Assembly (NCBI RefSeq): GCF_963676275.1
Contig: NZ_OY781091.1
Location: 3,884,775-3,948,774 of the forward strand
Origin: an uncultured Cohaesibacter sp.
Lineage (GTDB): Bacteria > Pseudomonadota > Alphaproteobacteria > Rhizobiales > Cohaesibacteraceae
Length of the DNA stretch: 64,000 nt
Direction: 5' to 3'
Part shown: positions 26,889-37,345 of the stretch, piece after piece
Position numbering within the stretch: the first letter of the stretch is position 1
How the letters are laid out: each line of letters opens with the position of its first letter
The notes under the pieces: generated by a model
The model's database searches: none
The model's input: only the letters and a program-made list of their open reading frames with translations
Told to the model about the DNA's origin: nothing
Translations under genes and position numbers: made by a program

Positions 26889-28517
26889 TCAGCCCTTAGC
26901 CAGATCACCGGCAAAAGCCCCGATGCGCTTATAATCCTCATAGATCTTGTTGTAGAGCTTGTGTTTTTCCGGATCCGGCTCAAAGCTCTTCTCGATCGGG
27001 CTCAGCATGGAAGCCTTGGCTTTATGAATGTCCTCATAGGCCCCGGCTGCGGTTGCCGCAAAAATGGCAGCTCCACGGGCGCAGGCCTGATCGGACAGCA
27101 CAACATCCACCTTGCGATTCATGACATCAGCACAAACCTGGGAAATGAAATCGGACTTGCGCGCAATGCCACCAATGGCAACGATGCTCTTGACCGGAAT
27201 GCCCTGCTCTTCGAAACGCTCGACAATTGCGCGAGAGCCATAGGCTGTCGCCTCAATGAGGGCGCGATAGATGGAAGGCGCGGTGGAGCCCAGATGCAAC
27301 CCGGCCAGAATGGCCTTGACCGTCTGGTCCGCATCCGGCGTGCGACGGCCATTGAGCCAGTCAAGCGCCCGCTCGCCGTGCCCACCCGGAGGCAGCAGAG
27401 CCGCTTCCTTTTCCAGCTCCGGCAGCAAGGAACCAGCCTTGCCGCGACCGCTGCGGCCCCATTGCAGCAATCTTTCAAACCAAGCAAAGACATCACCGAA
27501 GGAAGACTGCCCGGCCTCGAAACCGATCAGCCCCGGCAGAACACTGCCCGGCACCTGACCGCAAATACCGCTGACCAGCGTGTCATTGACCTCTTCGGGC
27601 GGCGCCACAAGAATATCACAGGTCGAAGTCCCCATGACGCGCACCAGCGAATAGGGCTCGATACCGGCACCAACCGCTCCCATATGACAGTCAAAAGCGC
27701 CAACAGCAATCGGAATGCCGGCTTTCAGCCCAAAGCGCCCAGCCCAATCGGACGACAGATTGCCCGCCACCTGATCACTGGTCTTGGTATCTTCATAAAG
27801 TGGTGTGGCAAGATTGCCCAGCAGCGGATCAAGCGCCTGCAACCATTCCCGGCTCGGCAGTCCGCCAAATTCGGGATGCCAGAGCGCCTTGTGGCCTGCA
27901 GCACAACGCGACCGCACGATCTTGGAAGCATCGGTCACCCCGGAAAGCACCGCCGGAACCCAGTCGCACAATTCCACCCAGTTGGCGGCAGCGCGAAAAA
28001 CCGTCGGGTTACGCCGACCGACATTCAGGATCTTGGCCCAGTACCATTCAGAAGAATAGATACCGCCGACATATTTCGTATAGTCGGGAAATTTGCCTGA
28101 ATGGCTGAGCTCGTTGATTTCACGCGCTTCGGCAACCGAGGTGTGATCTTTCCATAGGATGCACATGGCGTCGGGGTCGGTCGAGAAACCATCCTTGAGC
28201 GCCAGCGCCGTACCATCGGCGGTAACGGGCATGGGAGAAGAACCCGTGGTATCGACACCGATGCCGATGATATCCGGATGCGCATCAAGCGAAGCAATCG
28301 CCTCGCGCACAGCAGCCCCCATAGCCTCCAGATAGTCTGACGGATGCTGACGGAACTGCTGCCGGGAAGCATCACAGAACTGCCCCTCGGCCCAGCGGGG
28401 ATAATTCGCGACAGCGGAAGAAAGCTCTTCCCCGTCAGCGACCCGAACCACGACAGCCCGCACGCTATCCGACCCGAAATCCAGACCAAGAACACAACTG
28501 TCACTGGTTGCACTCAT
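26889..28517 (-). CDS. araB: L-ribulokinase
   Basis: 542 residues. FGGY carbohydrate kinase with CVLGLDFGSDSVRAVVV at the N-terminus, GIGVDTTGSSPMPV, GAFDCHMGAVGAGI and the C-terminal GGIARKSDFISQVCADV. Length and blocks match ribulokinases rather than xylulokinases. It phosphorylates L-ribulose, the product of AraA. GGAGGATTGTGGAATG gives a good ribosome site. It is transcribed divergently from araC. Confidence 0.93.
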   Translation of the reverse strand: MSATSDSCVLGLDFGSDSVRAVVVRVADGEELSSAVANYPRWAEGQFCDASRQQFRQHPSDYLEAMGAAVREAIASLDAHPDIIGIGVDTTGSSPMPVTADGTALALKDGFSTDPDAMCILWKDHTSVAEAREINELSHSGKFPDYTKYVGGIYSSEWYWAKILNVGRRNPTVFRAAANWVELCDWVPAVLSGVTDASKIVRSRCAAGHKALWHPEFGGLPSREWLQALDPLLGNLATPLYEDTKTSDQVAGNLSSDWAGRFGLKAGIPIAVGAFDCHMGAVGAGIEPYSLVRVMGTSTCDILVAPPEEVNDTLVSGICGQVPGSVLPGLIGFEAGQSSFGDVFAWFERLLQWGRSGRGKAGSLLPELEKEAALLPPGGHGERALDWLNGRRTPDADQTVKAILAGLHLGSTAPSIYRALIEATAYGSRAIVERFEEQGIPVKSIVAIGGIARKSDFISQVCADVMNRKVDVVLSDQACARGAAIFAATAAGAYEDIHKAKASMLSPIEKSFEPDPEKHKLYNKIYEDYKRIGAFAGDLAKG

Positions 28518-28568
28518 TCCACAATCCTCCCTACCATTGAATCACCAACGGATATATTCAGCCGCATC

Positions 28569-28580
28569 TATGGATAATTC
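28569..28580 (+). promoter_or_regulatory. AraC-like half-site between araB and araC
   Basis: TATGGATAATTC, matching the start of the Escherichia coli araI half-site (TATGGATAA). It stands 52 bases upstream of the araB start. Confidence 0.55.
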
Positions 28581-28633
28581 TCCTCAAACCGCCCCATATC
28601 ACAGCTTTTAATTTTGATAGACTTGGTTTACAA

Positions 28634-28647
28634 TATGGACGATCCTG
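28634..28647 (+). promoter_or_regulatory. second AraC-like half-site before araC
   Basis: TATGGACGATCCTG, 65 bases from the first and 45 before the preferred araC start. The form TATGGAC recurs before araDA and chvE. Confidence 0.55.
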
Positions 28648-28678
28648 ATATTTCACAATGCAGCATCAGGCTAGAGAC

Positions 28679-29725
28679 ATGGACGATCATTCTTATTTTG
28701 ATCCTGCCCAAGATCCGCAGGTACAAAGAATATTCAACAAGCTTTCCTATCGCAGTTCAGTCAAGAACTACGACAAGGAAGTGGCCGCCCTGTTCCCTGG
28801 ATTCGAATTCGGCGTCAGGCTGGTTGCCGGCATTACGCCGATCGAAAAAGGCGGACCGCTCGATTTTCACATCGACCGCCCCAACGGCATGCATGGATGG
28901 ATCATCAACCTCACGGTCGATGGACAGGGCAAGCTGTTTGACGGCAAGGACACGGTGATTGTCAAACCGGGCGATCTGGCTCTTTTCCCGCCCGATGCGC
29001 GCCATTTCTATGGCCGCAATCCGGGCGCGGACAAATGGTGGCATCGCTGGATCTATTTCCAGCCACGCGCCTTCTGGAAACCATGGCTTGAGTGGGACGA
29101 AGAGGTGAACGGCGTCTATATCATGCGCCATCGGGATGAAAGCCGCTTCAGCGAACTGTTCCGCCTATTTGTCGAAGTGGAGAAATGGGCAGGCCTCTCC
29201 GACAGCCTGTCTGCCGATCTTGCCTTCAACCGACTGGAACATATCCTGCTATTCTGCGCCCGCATGAACCGGGCCGAGAAAAAATCCAACATCGAGATTG
29301 ACGAGCGCGTTCTGGCCGCCTGCACGCTGATTTCCAACAATCTGGACAAGCCGCTGACGGTCAATGAAATCGCCAGCCATGTCTGCCTGTCTCCCTCGCG
29401 CCTCTCCCATCTGTTCCGCAAATATATCGGCACCGGCATCGTGCAATGGCGCGACGGACAGCGCATTCAATATGCCATGCAGGTGCTGCGCGTTTCCAAC
29501 GTGCCCATCAAGGCCCTCTCGCAGATGGTCGGCTATGAGGATCCCCTTTATTTCTCGCGCGTTTTCCGCCGCCATACCAATATGAGCCCGCGCACTTTCA
29601 GAGAGCGCAGCCTCTCGATGATCGTGCGTGCCGAAGGCGAACAGGTGGACAATGCGCTGGACAAGGCAACGGCGGTCTTTGCCGCCGAGGTTCCCCTGCC
29701 CAGAAGCAAGGGACCGCAGAAATAG
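28679..29725 (+). CDS. araC: AraC-family regulator of the arabinose genes
   Basis: 348 residues from the ATG at 28679 (an upstream in-frame ATG at 28658 has no ribosome site). The N-terminal half is an arabinose-binding cupin (GGPLDFHIDRPNGMHGWIINLTVDG...VIVKPGDLALFPPDARHFY); residues about 220-320 hold the two HTH motifs (NEIASHVCLSPSRLSHLFRKYIGTG and VPIKALSQMVGYEDPLYFSRVFRRHTNMSPRTFRE). It is divergent from araB and probably responds to L-arabinose. Confidence 0.9.
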   Translation: MDDHSYFDPAQDPQVQRIFNKLSYRSSVKNYDKEVAALFPGFEFGVRLVAGITPIEKGGPLDFHIDRPNGMHGWIINLTVDGQGKLFDGKDTVIVKPGDLALFPPDARHFYGRNPGADKWWHRWIYFQPRAFWKPWLEWDEEVNGVYIMRHRDESRFSELFRLFVEVEKWAGLSDSLSADLAFNRLEHILLFCARMNRAEKKSNIEIDERVLAACTLISNNLDKPLTVNEIASHVCLSPSRLSHLFRKYIGTGIVQWRDGQRIQYAMQVLRVSNVPIKALSQMVGYEDPLYFSRVFRRHTNMSPRTFRERSLSMIVRAEGEQVDNALDKATAVFAAEVPLPRSKGPQK

Positions 29726-29763
29726 CGCCCTGCCGGGCGACACAAACCGCAGCAGCCCCGAAC

Positions 29764-29800
29764 GAAAAAAAGCCCGACCAATCGCTTGGCCGGGCTCTTT
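29764..29800. terminator. bidirectional terminator between araC and araA
   Basis: AGCCCG (29771-29776) pairs with CGGGCT (29791-29796) with an inner CCAA/TTGG; seven A bases to the left serve the araA transcript, CTTTG to the right serves araC. Confidence 0.82.
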
Positions 29801-29822
29801 GATTTCCTCACCGGGATTTCGC

Positions 29823-31334
29823 CTAAACGCGAATCCCCTTGGCCAGATGCCAGTAAACCTCATTCATCCGCAAGGACTGCTTGAAGTCAGAGATCTTGGT
29901 ATCCTCGTCGATCATCGCCAGCTCAATGCCGGCAATGGTAGCGAAGTCCTCCAGCATCTCTGCCGTAACATCATAGCTGTAAGCGGTATGATGGGCACCG
30001 CCCGCCAGAATCCATGCCTCACAGGCGGTTTTGAAATCAGGCTTGCACTGCCAGACGGCACGGGCAACAGGCAACTTCGGCAGATCGGGATGATCAACCG
30101 ACTTGACACTGTTGGCGATAAGACGGAAGCGATTGCCCATATCGATGAGGCAGGCATTGACCGCATCGCCCTTGACGGAATTAAAGACCATGCGCACAGG
30201 ATCAGCCTTGCCCCCGATGCCCAGCGCATGAATTTCAATGCGCGGCTTGCTTTCAGCTATGGTCGGGCAAACCTCAAGCATATGCGCACCAAGCACCAGC
30301 TCATCACCCGGCTTGGAAATATCGTAGGTATAGTCTTCCATGAAGGAACAAGCACCGCTCTTGCCATGCCCCATGACCTTCATGGCGCGCACGAGCGCAG
30401 GCGTCTTCCAATCGCCTTCCCCGGCAAAGCCAAAGCCCTGCTCCATCATGCGCTGCGGCGCAAGTCCCGGCAGTTGCTGCAATCCATGCAGATCCTCGAA
30501 GGTATGGGTAAAGCCCTTGTAATTGCCTTCCTTGAGGAAGGAAGCAATCGCCAGTTCCTGACGCGCCGCATCAAGCAGCGAAGCCCGTTTGGCGCCCCCT
30601 GCCTGCAATTCCGGCACCAGTTCATATTTGGCGTCATATTCGGCAGCAAGAGCCTCAACTTCCGCGTCGGAGAAATCGGCCATCTTGGCCACCAGATCAC
30701 CAACGGGCCAATAATCAACCTTGAAGCCGAAGGCCATTTCTGCCGACACCTTGTCACCGTCGGTCACGGCAACATTGCGCATATTGTCGCCAAAGCGGCA
30801 GATACCAGCCCCCTGCCAATCGTCCCATGCCCGCGCAGCGCGCATCCAGCTGTCGATCTTGCCCTGAACCTCAGGATCACTCCAGTGGCCAACCACGACC
30901 TTGCGACCAATCCGCATGCGCGTATGCAGGAATCCTGCTTCACGGTCGCCATGCGCGGACTGATGCAGGTTCATATAGTCCATATCGATGGAATCCCAAG
31001 GCAGGGCGGCATTGAGCTGGGTGTGCAGATGCAGCATCGGCTTGGTCAGCGCATTCAGGCCGCGGATCCACATTTTCGACGGCGAGAATGTGTGCATCCA
31101 GAGAATGATGCCACCGCATTCAGGATCGGCAGATGCCCGCCGGCAGATATCCGCAATCTCTTCCCCCGTAGTCGCAACCGCCGCAAATTCAAGCGGCAGC
31201 ACCAGTCGCCCATCCTTCGACAGCCCGTCGACAACCTTGCGCGCACCATCAGCAACTTCGGCCAGTGTCTCCGGGCCATACAGGTGCTGCGATCCGCACA
31301 CAAACCAGAACTTCAGCGGTTTCAAACCAAACAT
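29823..31334 (-). CDS. araA: L-arabinose isomerase
   Basis: 503 residues from the ATG at 31334 (AAGGGA six bases upstream; an ATG at 31340 is too close). [16 protein letters not shown] opens the protein; [13 protein letters not shown], the Glu in [18 protein letters not shown] and SFMEDYTYD are family blocks, as is the late GGAHHTAYS. It isomerises L-arabinose to L-ribulose using manganese. It is the second gene after araD. Confidence 0.95.
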   Translation of the reverse strand: MFGLKPLKFWFVCGSQHLYGPETLAEVADGARKVVDGLSKDGRLVLPLEFAAVATTGEEIADICRRASADPECGGIILWMHTFSPSKMWIRGLNALTKPMLHLHTQLNAALPWDSIDMDYMNLHQSAHGDREAGFLHTRMRIGRKVVVGHWSDPEVQGKIDSWMRAARAWDDWQGAGICRFGDNMRNVAVTDGDKVSAEMAFGFKVDYWPVGDLVAKMADFSDAEVEALAAEYDAKYELVPELQAGGAKRASLLDAARQELAIASFLKEGNYKGFTHTFEDLHGLQQLPGLAPQRMMEQGFGFAGEGDWKTPALVRAMKVMGHGKSGACSFMEDYTYDISKPGDELVLGAHMLEVCPTIAESKPRIEIHALGIGGKADPVRMVFNSVKGDAVNACLIDMGNRFRLIANSVKSVDHPDLPKLPVARAVWQCKPDFKTACEAWILAGGAHHTAYSYDVTAEMLEDFATIAGIELAMIDEDTKISDFKQSLRMNEVYWHLAKGIRV

Positions 31335-31485
31335 TTCCATTCCCTTTCAATTTACGACCGGCGTTTGTTGCGCGATGGTCTGGACATGTTTGCGCCAAGG
31401 ATGCAAAGCCATTTTCCCTCCCCTTTGCGCAAAAAAGCGGTTCCGAGATGCTCATGCATTCCCCCCTCGGAACCGCAAGAAGTGA

Positions 31486-32175
31486 TTATTTCTGGCCATA
31501 CCAGGCATTCTTGCCATGCTTGCGCTCATAGTGATAATCGAGCACATATTGCTCCAGCGGCGGTATGGGATTGGAGATGGTGGCGGTGATGGTCGCCATA
31601 TGGGCAACCTCTTCCAGCACAACGGCATTATGCACCGCATCATCAGCATTTTTGCCCCATGCAAAGGGGCCATGACCAGCAACAAGAACCATCGGAACAG
31701 CCGCCGGGTCCAGCCCGGCAAAGCGCTCCACGATGGCCTCGCCTGTCGTTGTTTCATAATCGCGATTGACCTGTTCCTCGGTCAAAGGCTTGGTGCATGG
31801 CACAGGACCGGCGCAGTAATCGGCCTGCGTCGTGCCAAGGCACGGAATTTCCCGCCGGGCCTGCGCCCAGGCCACAGCATGGCGCGAATGGGTATGCACC
31901 ACACCGCCAATCTGCGGGAAAGCCTTGTAGAGCGTGGTATGGGTCTTGGTGTCGGAAGACGGCTTCTTGTTACCCCAGACAACCTTATTGTCCAGATCGA
32001 CAACCACCATGTCATCGGCGCTCATGCTGTCATAAGGAACGCCGGACGGCTTGATCACGACCAGCCCCTGCTCGCGATCAATCGCGCTGACATTGCCCCA
32101 TGTATAGATGACGACACCGCGGTTATTCAGCTCGATATTGGCGCGAAAAACTTCTTCCCTCAATTCTTTCAGCAT
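31486..32175 (-). CDS. araD: L-ribulose-5-phosphate 4-epimerase
   Basis: 229 residues from the ATG at 32175, which has AAGGAGG upstream; a longer frame to 32289 is spurious. Class II aldolase fold with TWGNVSAID, the zinc ligands in VVHTHSRHAVAWAQ and the later HGPFAWG. It yields D-xylulose 5-phosphate, completing the Ara pathway. It precedes araA, and its upstream region has two AraC-like half-sites. Confidence 0.94.
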   Translation of the reverse strand: MLKELREEVFRANIELNNRGVVIYTWGNVSAIDREQGLVVIKPSGVPYDSMSADDMVVVDLDNKVVWGNKKPSSDTKTHTTLYKAFPQIGGVVHTHSRHAVAWAQARREIPCLGTTQADYCAGPVPCTKPLTEEQVNRDYETTTGEAIVERFAGLDPAAVPMVLVAGHGPFAWGKNADDAVHNAVVLEEVAHMATITATISNPIPPLEQYVLDYHYERKHGKNAWYGQK

Positions 32176-32295
32176 TGGAATATCCTCCTTCAAACCGCCC
32201 GGTTTATTCGTGGCTTCAAAGAGCCAGGGCTTGTTTTCATGGCAGCGCAGCAGCCAAGAGATCGCACAGACCACACCTCGTCCGACCATTTAAAA

Positions 32296-32309
32296 TATGG
32301 ACAGATCAC
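32296..32309 (+). promoter_or_regulatory. AraC-like half-site before araD, proximal
   Basis: TATGGACAGATCAC, 121 bases upstream of the araD start. Confidence 0.5.
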
Positions 32310-32341
32310 AGATAAGCGGTTAGAGGCTATAAGGTTATACT

Positions 32342-32356
32342 TATGGATTATCTTGC
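32342..32356 (+). promoter_or_regulatory. AraC-like half-site before araD, distal
   Basis: TATGGATTATCTTGC, 46 bases from the proximal copy. It matches the E. coli araI half-site in TATGGAT and, two bases later, in a further A/T run followed by TGC. Confidence 0.55.
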
Positions 32357-32497
32357 TATCCGTGCCAATGACACGATCACTACAACAGGCATTTTTCGAC
32401 TGCATGCAGAACATGGCTAAAAGGCCTGTGAAACCGGAATTGAACCAATAGCCGCCGCGAAGATCCGATCTGCCACCCGAGCACCGAACGCCCGGGG

Positions 32498-32520
32498 AAA
32501 AGCGGGCCGCAAAGCGGCCC
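32498..32520 (-). terminator. terminator of chvE-gguAB
   Basis: GGGCCGC (32504-32510) pairs with GCGGCCC (32514-32520) around AAA; the GGAAAAGC to the left gives GCTTTTCC on the leftward strand. Confidence 0.75.
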
Positions 32521-32544
32521 ACTCGATTTGTTTCTTGCGAAGAC

Positions 32545-33756
32545 CTAACCGGCCTTCTTCTTGTTATAGACGTCGAAGATAACGGCTGCGAGCAGAACAA
32601 CGCCCTTGATGACCTGCTGCCAGTCAATGCCGATCGACAGGATGGACATGCCGTTGTTCATGACACCCATCAGGAAGGCGCCGATGATCGCACCGGTCAC
32701 CGTACCGACACCACCCGTCGTCGAAGCACCACCGATGAAGACAGCGGCGATCACATCAAGCTCGTAGCCATAACCGGCTTTCGGCGTTGCCGTATTGAGG
32801 CGGGCCGCAAAGACCAGACCGGCAAAGGCAGCCAGAAGCCCCATATTGGCGAAGGTCAGGAAGGTCAGCCGCTCGGTATTCACGCCCGAGAGCTTGGCAG
32901 CCTTGACGTTGCCACCCAGAGCATAGATGCGACGCCCAACCGTGGTCGAGGAAGTCAGGAAGCCATAGGCAGCAACCAGCACAGCCATCACGATCAGAAC
33001 GTTCGGATAGCCCCTGTAGCCAGCCATGATGTAGGACAGATAGTTGATGGCGAACACGATCAGGATATTTTTCAGCACGAAGAAGGCAAATGGCTCTTCC
33101 AGGTTACCAAATTTGTCACGCTCCTTGCGGTCTTTCCAGCTGGCATAGAGCAGGAAGACGCTGAGCACGATACCCAGAACGATGGTCAGCATGTGCGGGC
33201 GGCCTGAACCGAACAGATCGGGAATAAAGCCCGAGCTCAGCTTCTGGAAACCGGTCGGGAACGGGCCGATCGACTGGCCATTGAGCAGCGCAAGGGTAAG
33301 ACCGCGGAAGCTCAACATACCGGCCAGTGTCACGATAAAGGCCGGGATCTTGTAGTAAGCGACCCAAAAGCCCTGCGCAGCACCAATCGCGACACCAACA
33401 ATCAGGCACACGACGATCGTGACCACATAATTGATCTCGTAATTGACGATCATCACCGCCGCCAGAGCGCCGATAAAGCCCATCACCGAGCCGACAGACA
33501 GATCGATATGACCTGCCACGATGATCAGCAACATGCCGATCGCCATGATGACGATATAACTATTCTGCAGAATGAGGTTGGTCAGGTTGAGCGGTTTCAT
33601 CAGAATACCGTTGGTAACAACCTGGAAGAAGATCATAACAGCGATCAAGGCAATCAAGAGGCCGTATTCGCGTACGTTTGACTTCAAATAACTGGCGACG
33701 CTGACAGTATTTTCCGCGTCAGAGTTTGCCGGAGACGGGTTTTCCACCTGTGCCAT
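32545..33756 (-). CDS. gguB: sugar ABC transporter permease (GguB type)
   Basis: 403 residues, about ten membrane segments. The family loop GHIDLSVGSVMGFIGALAAV near residue 82 and TLAGMLSFRGLTLALLNGQSIGP are typical of ribose/xylose-type permeases; the length and neighbours match GguB of the chvE-gguAB set. It starts four bases after the gguA stop. It forms the inner-membrane channel for the sugar bound by ChvE, here most likely L-arabinose and related sugars. Confidence 0.92.
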   Translation of the reverse strand: MAQVENPSPANSDAENTVSVASYLKSNVREYGLLIALIAVMIFFQVVTNGILMKPLNLTNLILQNSYIVIMAIGMLLIIVAGHIDLSVGSVMGFIGALAAVMIVNYEINYVVTIVVCLIVGVAIGAAQGFWVAYYKIPAFIVTLAGMLSFRGLTLALLNGQSIGPFPTGFQKLSSGFIPDLFGSGRPHMLTIVLGIVLSVFLLYASWKDRKERDKFGNLEEPFAFFVLKNILIVFAINYLSYIMAGYRGYPNVLIVMAVLVAAYGFLTSSTTVGRRIYALGGNVKAAKLSGVNTERLTFLTFANMGLLAAFAGLVFAARLNTATPKAGYGYELDVIAAVFIGGASTTGGVGTVTGAIIGAFLMGVMNNGMSILSIGIDWQQVIKGVVLLAAVIFDVYNKKKAG

Positions 33757-33760
33757 TGTT

Positions 33761-35287
33761 TCAGCCTTTGTCCTTGATGATCATCCGCATGATTTTTTCT
33801 TGCGAAGCTTCCTTCGTCGGCAATTCGCCAACCATCCTGCCCTCATTCATGACATAGATTCGATCTGTCATGCCCAGCAGTTCTGGCAATTCCGAAGAAA
33901 TGAAAATAATGCCCTTACCCTCTTGGGCAAGCTGGTTGATGATCGTGTAGATCTCATATTTGGCATTCACATCAATACCGCGCGTCGGCTCATCAAGGAT
34001 AAGCACATCCGGGTTTGCGAACAGCCATTTACTCAAAACGACCTTTTGCTGGTTGCCGCCAGACAGGTTGACCACCTGCTGCATCAAGCCAGAGCATTTG
34101 GTATTCAGTTTCTGTTTATATTCGAGACCGACCCGGGTTTCGGCATTGTCGTCAATGACGATCCCCTTGGAAACACCTTCAAGATTGGAAAGCGTCGTAT
34201 TGACCTTGATGCTGTTTTCCAGCACCAGACCATATTCCTTGCGGTCTTCGGTTACATAGGCCAGACCGTTTGCAACGGCCTTGTTGATCGTGCTGACATC
34301 AATCGGTTGCCCACGCAGCTCAACTTCCCCTGAGATTTTCTGACCGTAGGCACGACCAAAAAGGCTCATGGCAAGTTCAGTTCGCCCGGCGCCCATCAAG
34401 CCGGAAATACCGACGATCTCGCCTGCGCGCACATTGAAATTGACATCACGGATCAAATGGCGATCTGCATGCACCTGATGATAGACATTCCAGCCCTTCA
34501 CCTCGAGCAACATATCGCTGATATTCGGCGTCCGCTGGGGGAAGCGGTTGGTCAGCTCGCGCCCGACCATATCCTTGATGATTCTATTTTCCATTTCCTC
34601 GGACTTGTCACAGTCGAGCGTACTGACGGTCTGGCCGTCACGCAGCACGGTGATCTTGTCCGCGACCTTCACAACCTCGTTGAGCTTGTGCGAAATCAGG
34701 ATCGAGGAAATGCCTTTGGCCTTGAATTCAAGCAGCAACTCCAAGAGTGCAGCGCTGTCCTGTTCGTTCAGGGAAGATGTCGGCTCGTCAAGGATAAGCA
34801 GCTTCACTTCCTTGGACAGGGCCTTGGCAATTTCCACCAGCTGCTGCTGGCCGGTACCAAGGTTGGTCACCAGTGTGCCGGTCGGCTTGTCCAGCCCGAC
34901 AATCTTGAGCAGCATTTCGGCTTCGGAGTGCGCAACGGGCCAGTTGATCACGCCATTCTTGGCGCGTTCATTGCCAAGAAAGATATTTTCGGCAATTGAC
35001 AGAAGCGGAACCAGAGCCAGCTCCTGATGAATGATGATGATGCCCTTTTCTTCACTGTCGGAGATGGTAGCAAATTTCTGGACCTCTCCATTATAGACGA
35101 TATCCCCTTCATAAGTGCCATAGGGATATACGCCGGAGAGAACCTTCATCAGCGTTGACTTGCCAGCGCCATTTTCACCGACCAAGGCATGAATTTCACC
35201 CTCGCCAACCGTCAGATTCACATCACTCAAGGCCTTTACACCCGGAAAGGTCTTGGTGATTCCTCGCATTTCTAAGATGGTGTTCAT
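33761..35287 (-). CDS. gguA: sugar ABC transporter ATP-binding protein (GguA type)
   Basis: 508 residues, two fused ATPase domains. Domain 1 has GENGAGKST (Walker A) and [15 protein letters not shown] as signature; domain 2 has the degenerate GLMGAGRTE and a full [15 protein letters not shown] signature, the normal asymmetry of the sugar-importer class. The ATG at 35287 follows GAGG. It lies between chvE and gguB. It powers uptake. Confidence 0.94.
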   Translation of the reverse strand: MNTILEMRGITKTFPGVKALSDVNLTVGEGEIHALVGENGAGKSTLMKVLSGVYPYGTYEGDIVYNGEVQKFATISDSEEKGIIIIHQELALVPLLSIAENIFLGNERAKNGVINWPVAHSEAEMLLKIVGLDKPTGTLVTNLGTGQQQLVEIAKALSKEVKLLILDEPTSSLNEQDSAALLELLLEFKAKGISSILISHKLNEVVKVADKITVLRDGQTVSTLDCDKSEEMENRIIKDMVGRELTNRFPQRTPNISDMLLEVKGWNVYHQVHADRHLIRDVNFNVRAGEIVGISGLMGAGRTELAMSLFGRAYGQKISGEVELRGQPIDVSTINKAVANGLAYVTEDRKEYGLVLENSIKVNTTLSNLEGVSKGIVIDDNAETRVGLEYKQKLNTKCSGLMQQVVNLSGGNQQKVVLSKWLFANPDVLILDEPTRGIDVNAKYEIYTIINQLAQEGKGIIFISSELPELLGMTDRIYVMNEGRMVGELPTKEASQEKIMRMIIKDKG

Positions 35288-35377
35288 GTCAGCCTCAAGC
35301 AAACAGTCTCATTATTGTTCTTGAAGAACGGGATGGAGGGGGCGAAAATTGATCGCTTCCCTCCCCCGGGAGGACCC

Positions 35378-36466
35378 TTACTTGACCTGATCCATGGTGT
35401 AGTAACCGCTACCGATCACGATTTCTTCCCAGTTGGAAGAATCGACGGGAACCGGTTTGAGCAGATAGGAAGGAACCACTTTGATACCGTTGTCGTAGGT
35501 TTTGGTATCGTTGATTTCTGGTTCGCCGCCTTCGAGCAGAGCATTCACCATGCCGACAGTTACGCGAGCAAGCTCACGGGTGTCTTTGAAGATGGTGGAA
35601 TATTGTTCGCCAGCCAGAATGGATTTGATTGACTGAACTTCTGCGTCCTGACCGGTCACGATTGGCATTTTCATGTCGCCAGAGCCGTAGCCAACGCCCT
35701 TGAGCGAGGACAGGATACCAATGGACAGACCATCATACGGAGCCAAGACGCCGTGTACGGTTTTGTCGGTGTAGAAAGCGGAAAGCAGGTTATCCATGCG
35801 AGCCTGTGCAACAGCACCGTCCCAACGCAGGGTACCAACCTTGTCCATGCCGAACTGTTCGGAAGGAACAGCAACTTCGCCAGCATCGATCATGGGCTGG
35901 AGAACAGACATTGCGCCGTTATAGAAGAAGTAGGCGTTATTGTCGTCCGGAGAACCACCGAAAAGCTCGACATTCCATGGTTTTGCATCCGGGAAACGTT
36001 CTTTCAGACCAGCGACCAGGCTGGAAGCCTGCTGAACGCCAACCTGGAAGTTATCGAAGGTTGCATAATAGTCAACATTGCCGGAGTCACGGATCAGACG
36101 GTCATAAGCAATGACCTTGATACCGGAGTCTGCAGCCAGCTCAAGCGCGCCCGAAAGGGTCGTGCCGTCGATCGAAGCGATAACCAGAACATTGACGCCC
36201 TTAAGGATCATGGTTTCGATCTGACGCAGCTGGTTGGCAATGTCGTCTTCTGCATATTGCAGGTCAGTCTGATAGCCAGCAGCTTCAAACTGTTCTTTCA
36301 TGCTGTTGCCGTCAGTAATCCAGCGAGCCGATGACTGAGTAGGCATAGCAATACCAACAAACCCTTTGTCGGCAGCAACCGATGGAGAAGAGGCGAAAGA
36401 AGCGCCCAGAGCCAACGCCATGGCCCCCATCGTTACTGTGTTGAAGAGTTTTCCAAGTCCAAGCAT
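35378..36466 (-). CDS. chvE: periplasmic multiple-sugar-binding protein
   Basis: 362 residues from the ATG at 36466 (GGGAGGA upstream); a longer reading frame is spurious. Residues 1-31 are a signal peptide ending near SVAA. The mature sequence ([73 protein letters not shown]) closely follows ChvE of Agrobacterium. ChvE binds arabinose, galactose, glucose, xylose and some uronates. In plant-associated species it also feeds a chemotaxis/virulence sensor, but nothing else of that system is visible here. The presence of AraC-like sites upstream suggests arabinose control. Confidence 0.94.
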   Translation of the reverse strand: MLGLGKLFNTVTMGAMALALGASFASSPSVAADKGFVGIAMPTQSSARWITDGNSMKEQFEAAGYQTDLQYAEDDIANQLRQIETMILKGVNVLVIASIDGTTLSGALELAADSGIKVIAYDRLIRDSGNVDYYATFDNFQVGVQQASSLVAGLKERFPDAKPWNVELFGGSPDDNNAYFFYNGAMSVLQPMIDAGEVAVPSEQFGMDKVGTLRWDGAVAQARMDNLLSAFYTDKTVHGVLAPYDGLSIGILSSLKGVGYGSGDMKMPIVTGQDAEVQSIKSILAGEQYSTIFKDTRELARVTVGMVNALLEGGEPEINDTKTYDNGIKVVPSYLLKPVPVDSSNWEEIVIGSGYYTMDQVK

Positions 36467-36752
36467 GTTGTCCTCCCTTGCTTGAAAACACTTTAGGTAC
36501 AAATTCGCGTCCGCACCTTTGCGAAACGCAATTCGAGCGGATGAAACTGCGCTCAAGCGCATATGGAATTTTTGGGAAAAGCAACTAAGGGTTGCCACGC
36601 TGAAATTTGAGCAAAAAACACCCTGTCCGGCACAGTCGCACCAGAACTCCTCCCGCTTCAGGTCACATTTCTGCAACCCAAACTCCTTCAATCCTCCAAG
36701 GACCATATTTCATTGAAAAGTAATTTTTGGAAAGGAGGCATTTGGTCAAAAA

Positions 36753-36767
36753 TATGGACGATTTAGC
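36753..36767 (+). promoter_or_regulatory. AraC-like half-site upstream of chvE
   Basis: TATGGACGATTTAGC, 287 bases from the chvE start; same nine-base core TATGGACGA as at 28634 before araC. Confidence 0.5.
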
Positions 36768-37071
36768 TTTTCTTGCACTTTGCCCGTCTACAGCAACATT
36801 TTACCGAGCTGGAATTTATGCCTAGTCATAAAGTCAAGCAGCCAATAGTATAATAAGCAATATCAATTTTTCATCCCCCCCAAACCCAACATTTGCAAGG
36901 ATTGACGAAAAATCTCAAGTTTTGCGGAATATATTGATAAATAACAAGATAATCTACACTATGGCAGACATAGTCTCTTATCGGGATAATTTTGCACACA
37001 CCCAACAAAAAGACTTCGAAACAAGCGAAAAACACTCATGGAGCCACGCGAAAGCGGCATAATGTGCGAAA

Positions 37072-37089
37072 GAATATCGTGCGATATTC
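37072..37089. repeat. 18-bp perfect palindrome in the chvE-kdgA gap
   Basis: GAATATCG-TG-CGATATTC. It is not followed by T residues and is far from both flanking starts. Confidence 0.5.
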
Positions 37090-37279
37090 CATGTAGATTT
37101 CCAGCTATAGGACTTTTGCTTATCAAAATCCCTGTCCATTACATGCACAAAAATGGTGCACATAACAGACATGCACTTTCGCAGCCACCGCACAGAGATC
37201 TCTGCCGGATCGATTTTTTTCGTATCAGAAATTAAATTTGGAGACAAGCCGGGAGGGCGGGTTTGTTACAAAATGAAAC

Positions 37280-37315
37280 AAAAAAAGCCACGCGGCATAA
37301 TTGCAACCGCGTGGC
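37280..37315 (-). terminator. terminator of kdgK-kdgA
   Basis: GCCACGCGG (37287-37295) pairs exactly with CCGCGTGGC (37307-37315); the A run at 37280-37286 gives the leftward T tract. Confidence 0.9.
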
Positions 37316-37345
37316 CTGTTTTATCAAACTTTATGAGGAGGCTGA

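Larger units (their letters stand above)
32176..32544. other. gene-free region between araD and gguB
   Basis: Contains the araDA promoter region with two AraC-like half-sites and, at 32498-32520, the gguB terminator. No gene seen. Confidence 0.6.
36467..37345. other. AT-rich gene-free region between chvE and kdgA
   Basis: About 880 bases with only short unconvincing frames. Holds the chvE promoter, a TATGGACGATTTAGC half-site (36753-36767), an inverted TATGGTC (36703-36709 read leftward), the 18-bp palindrome at 37072-37089, and the kdgA terminator at 37280-37315. The largest frame (36978-37247, minus) lacks a ribosome site. Confidence 0.55.

Noticed and set aside
29628-31589. 653-codon plus-strand frame
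   Set aside because: Antisense shadow of araA and the araC 3' end; the protein has no recognisable fold.
36978-37247. 89-codon minus-strand frame in the chvE-kdgA gap
   Set aside because: No ribosome site, unusual composition, and it runs over the 18-bp palindrome.
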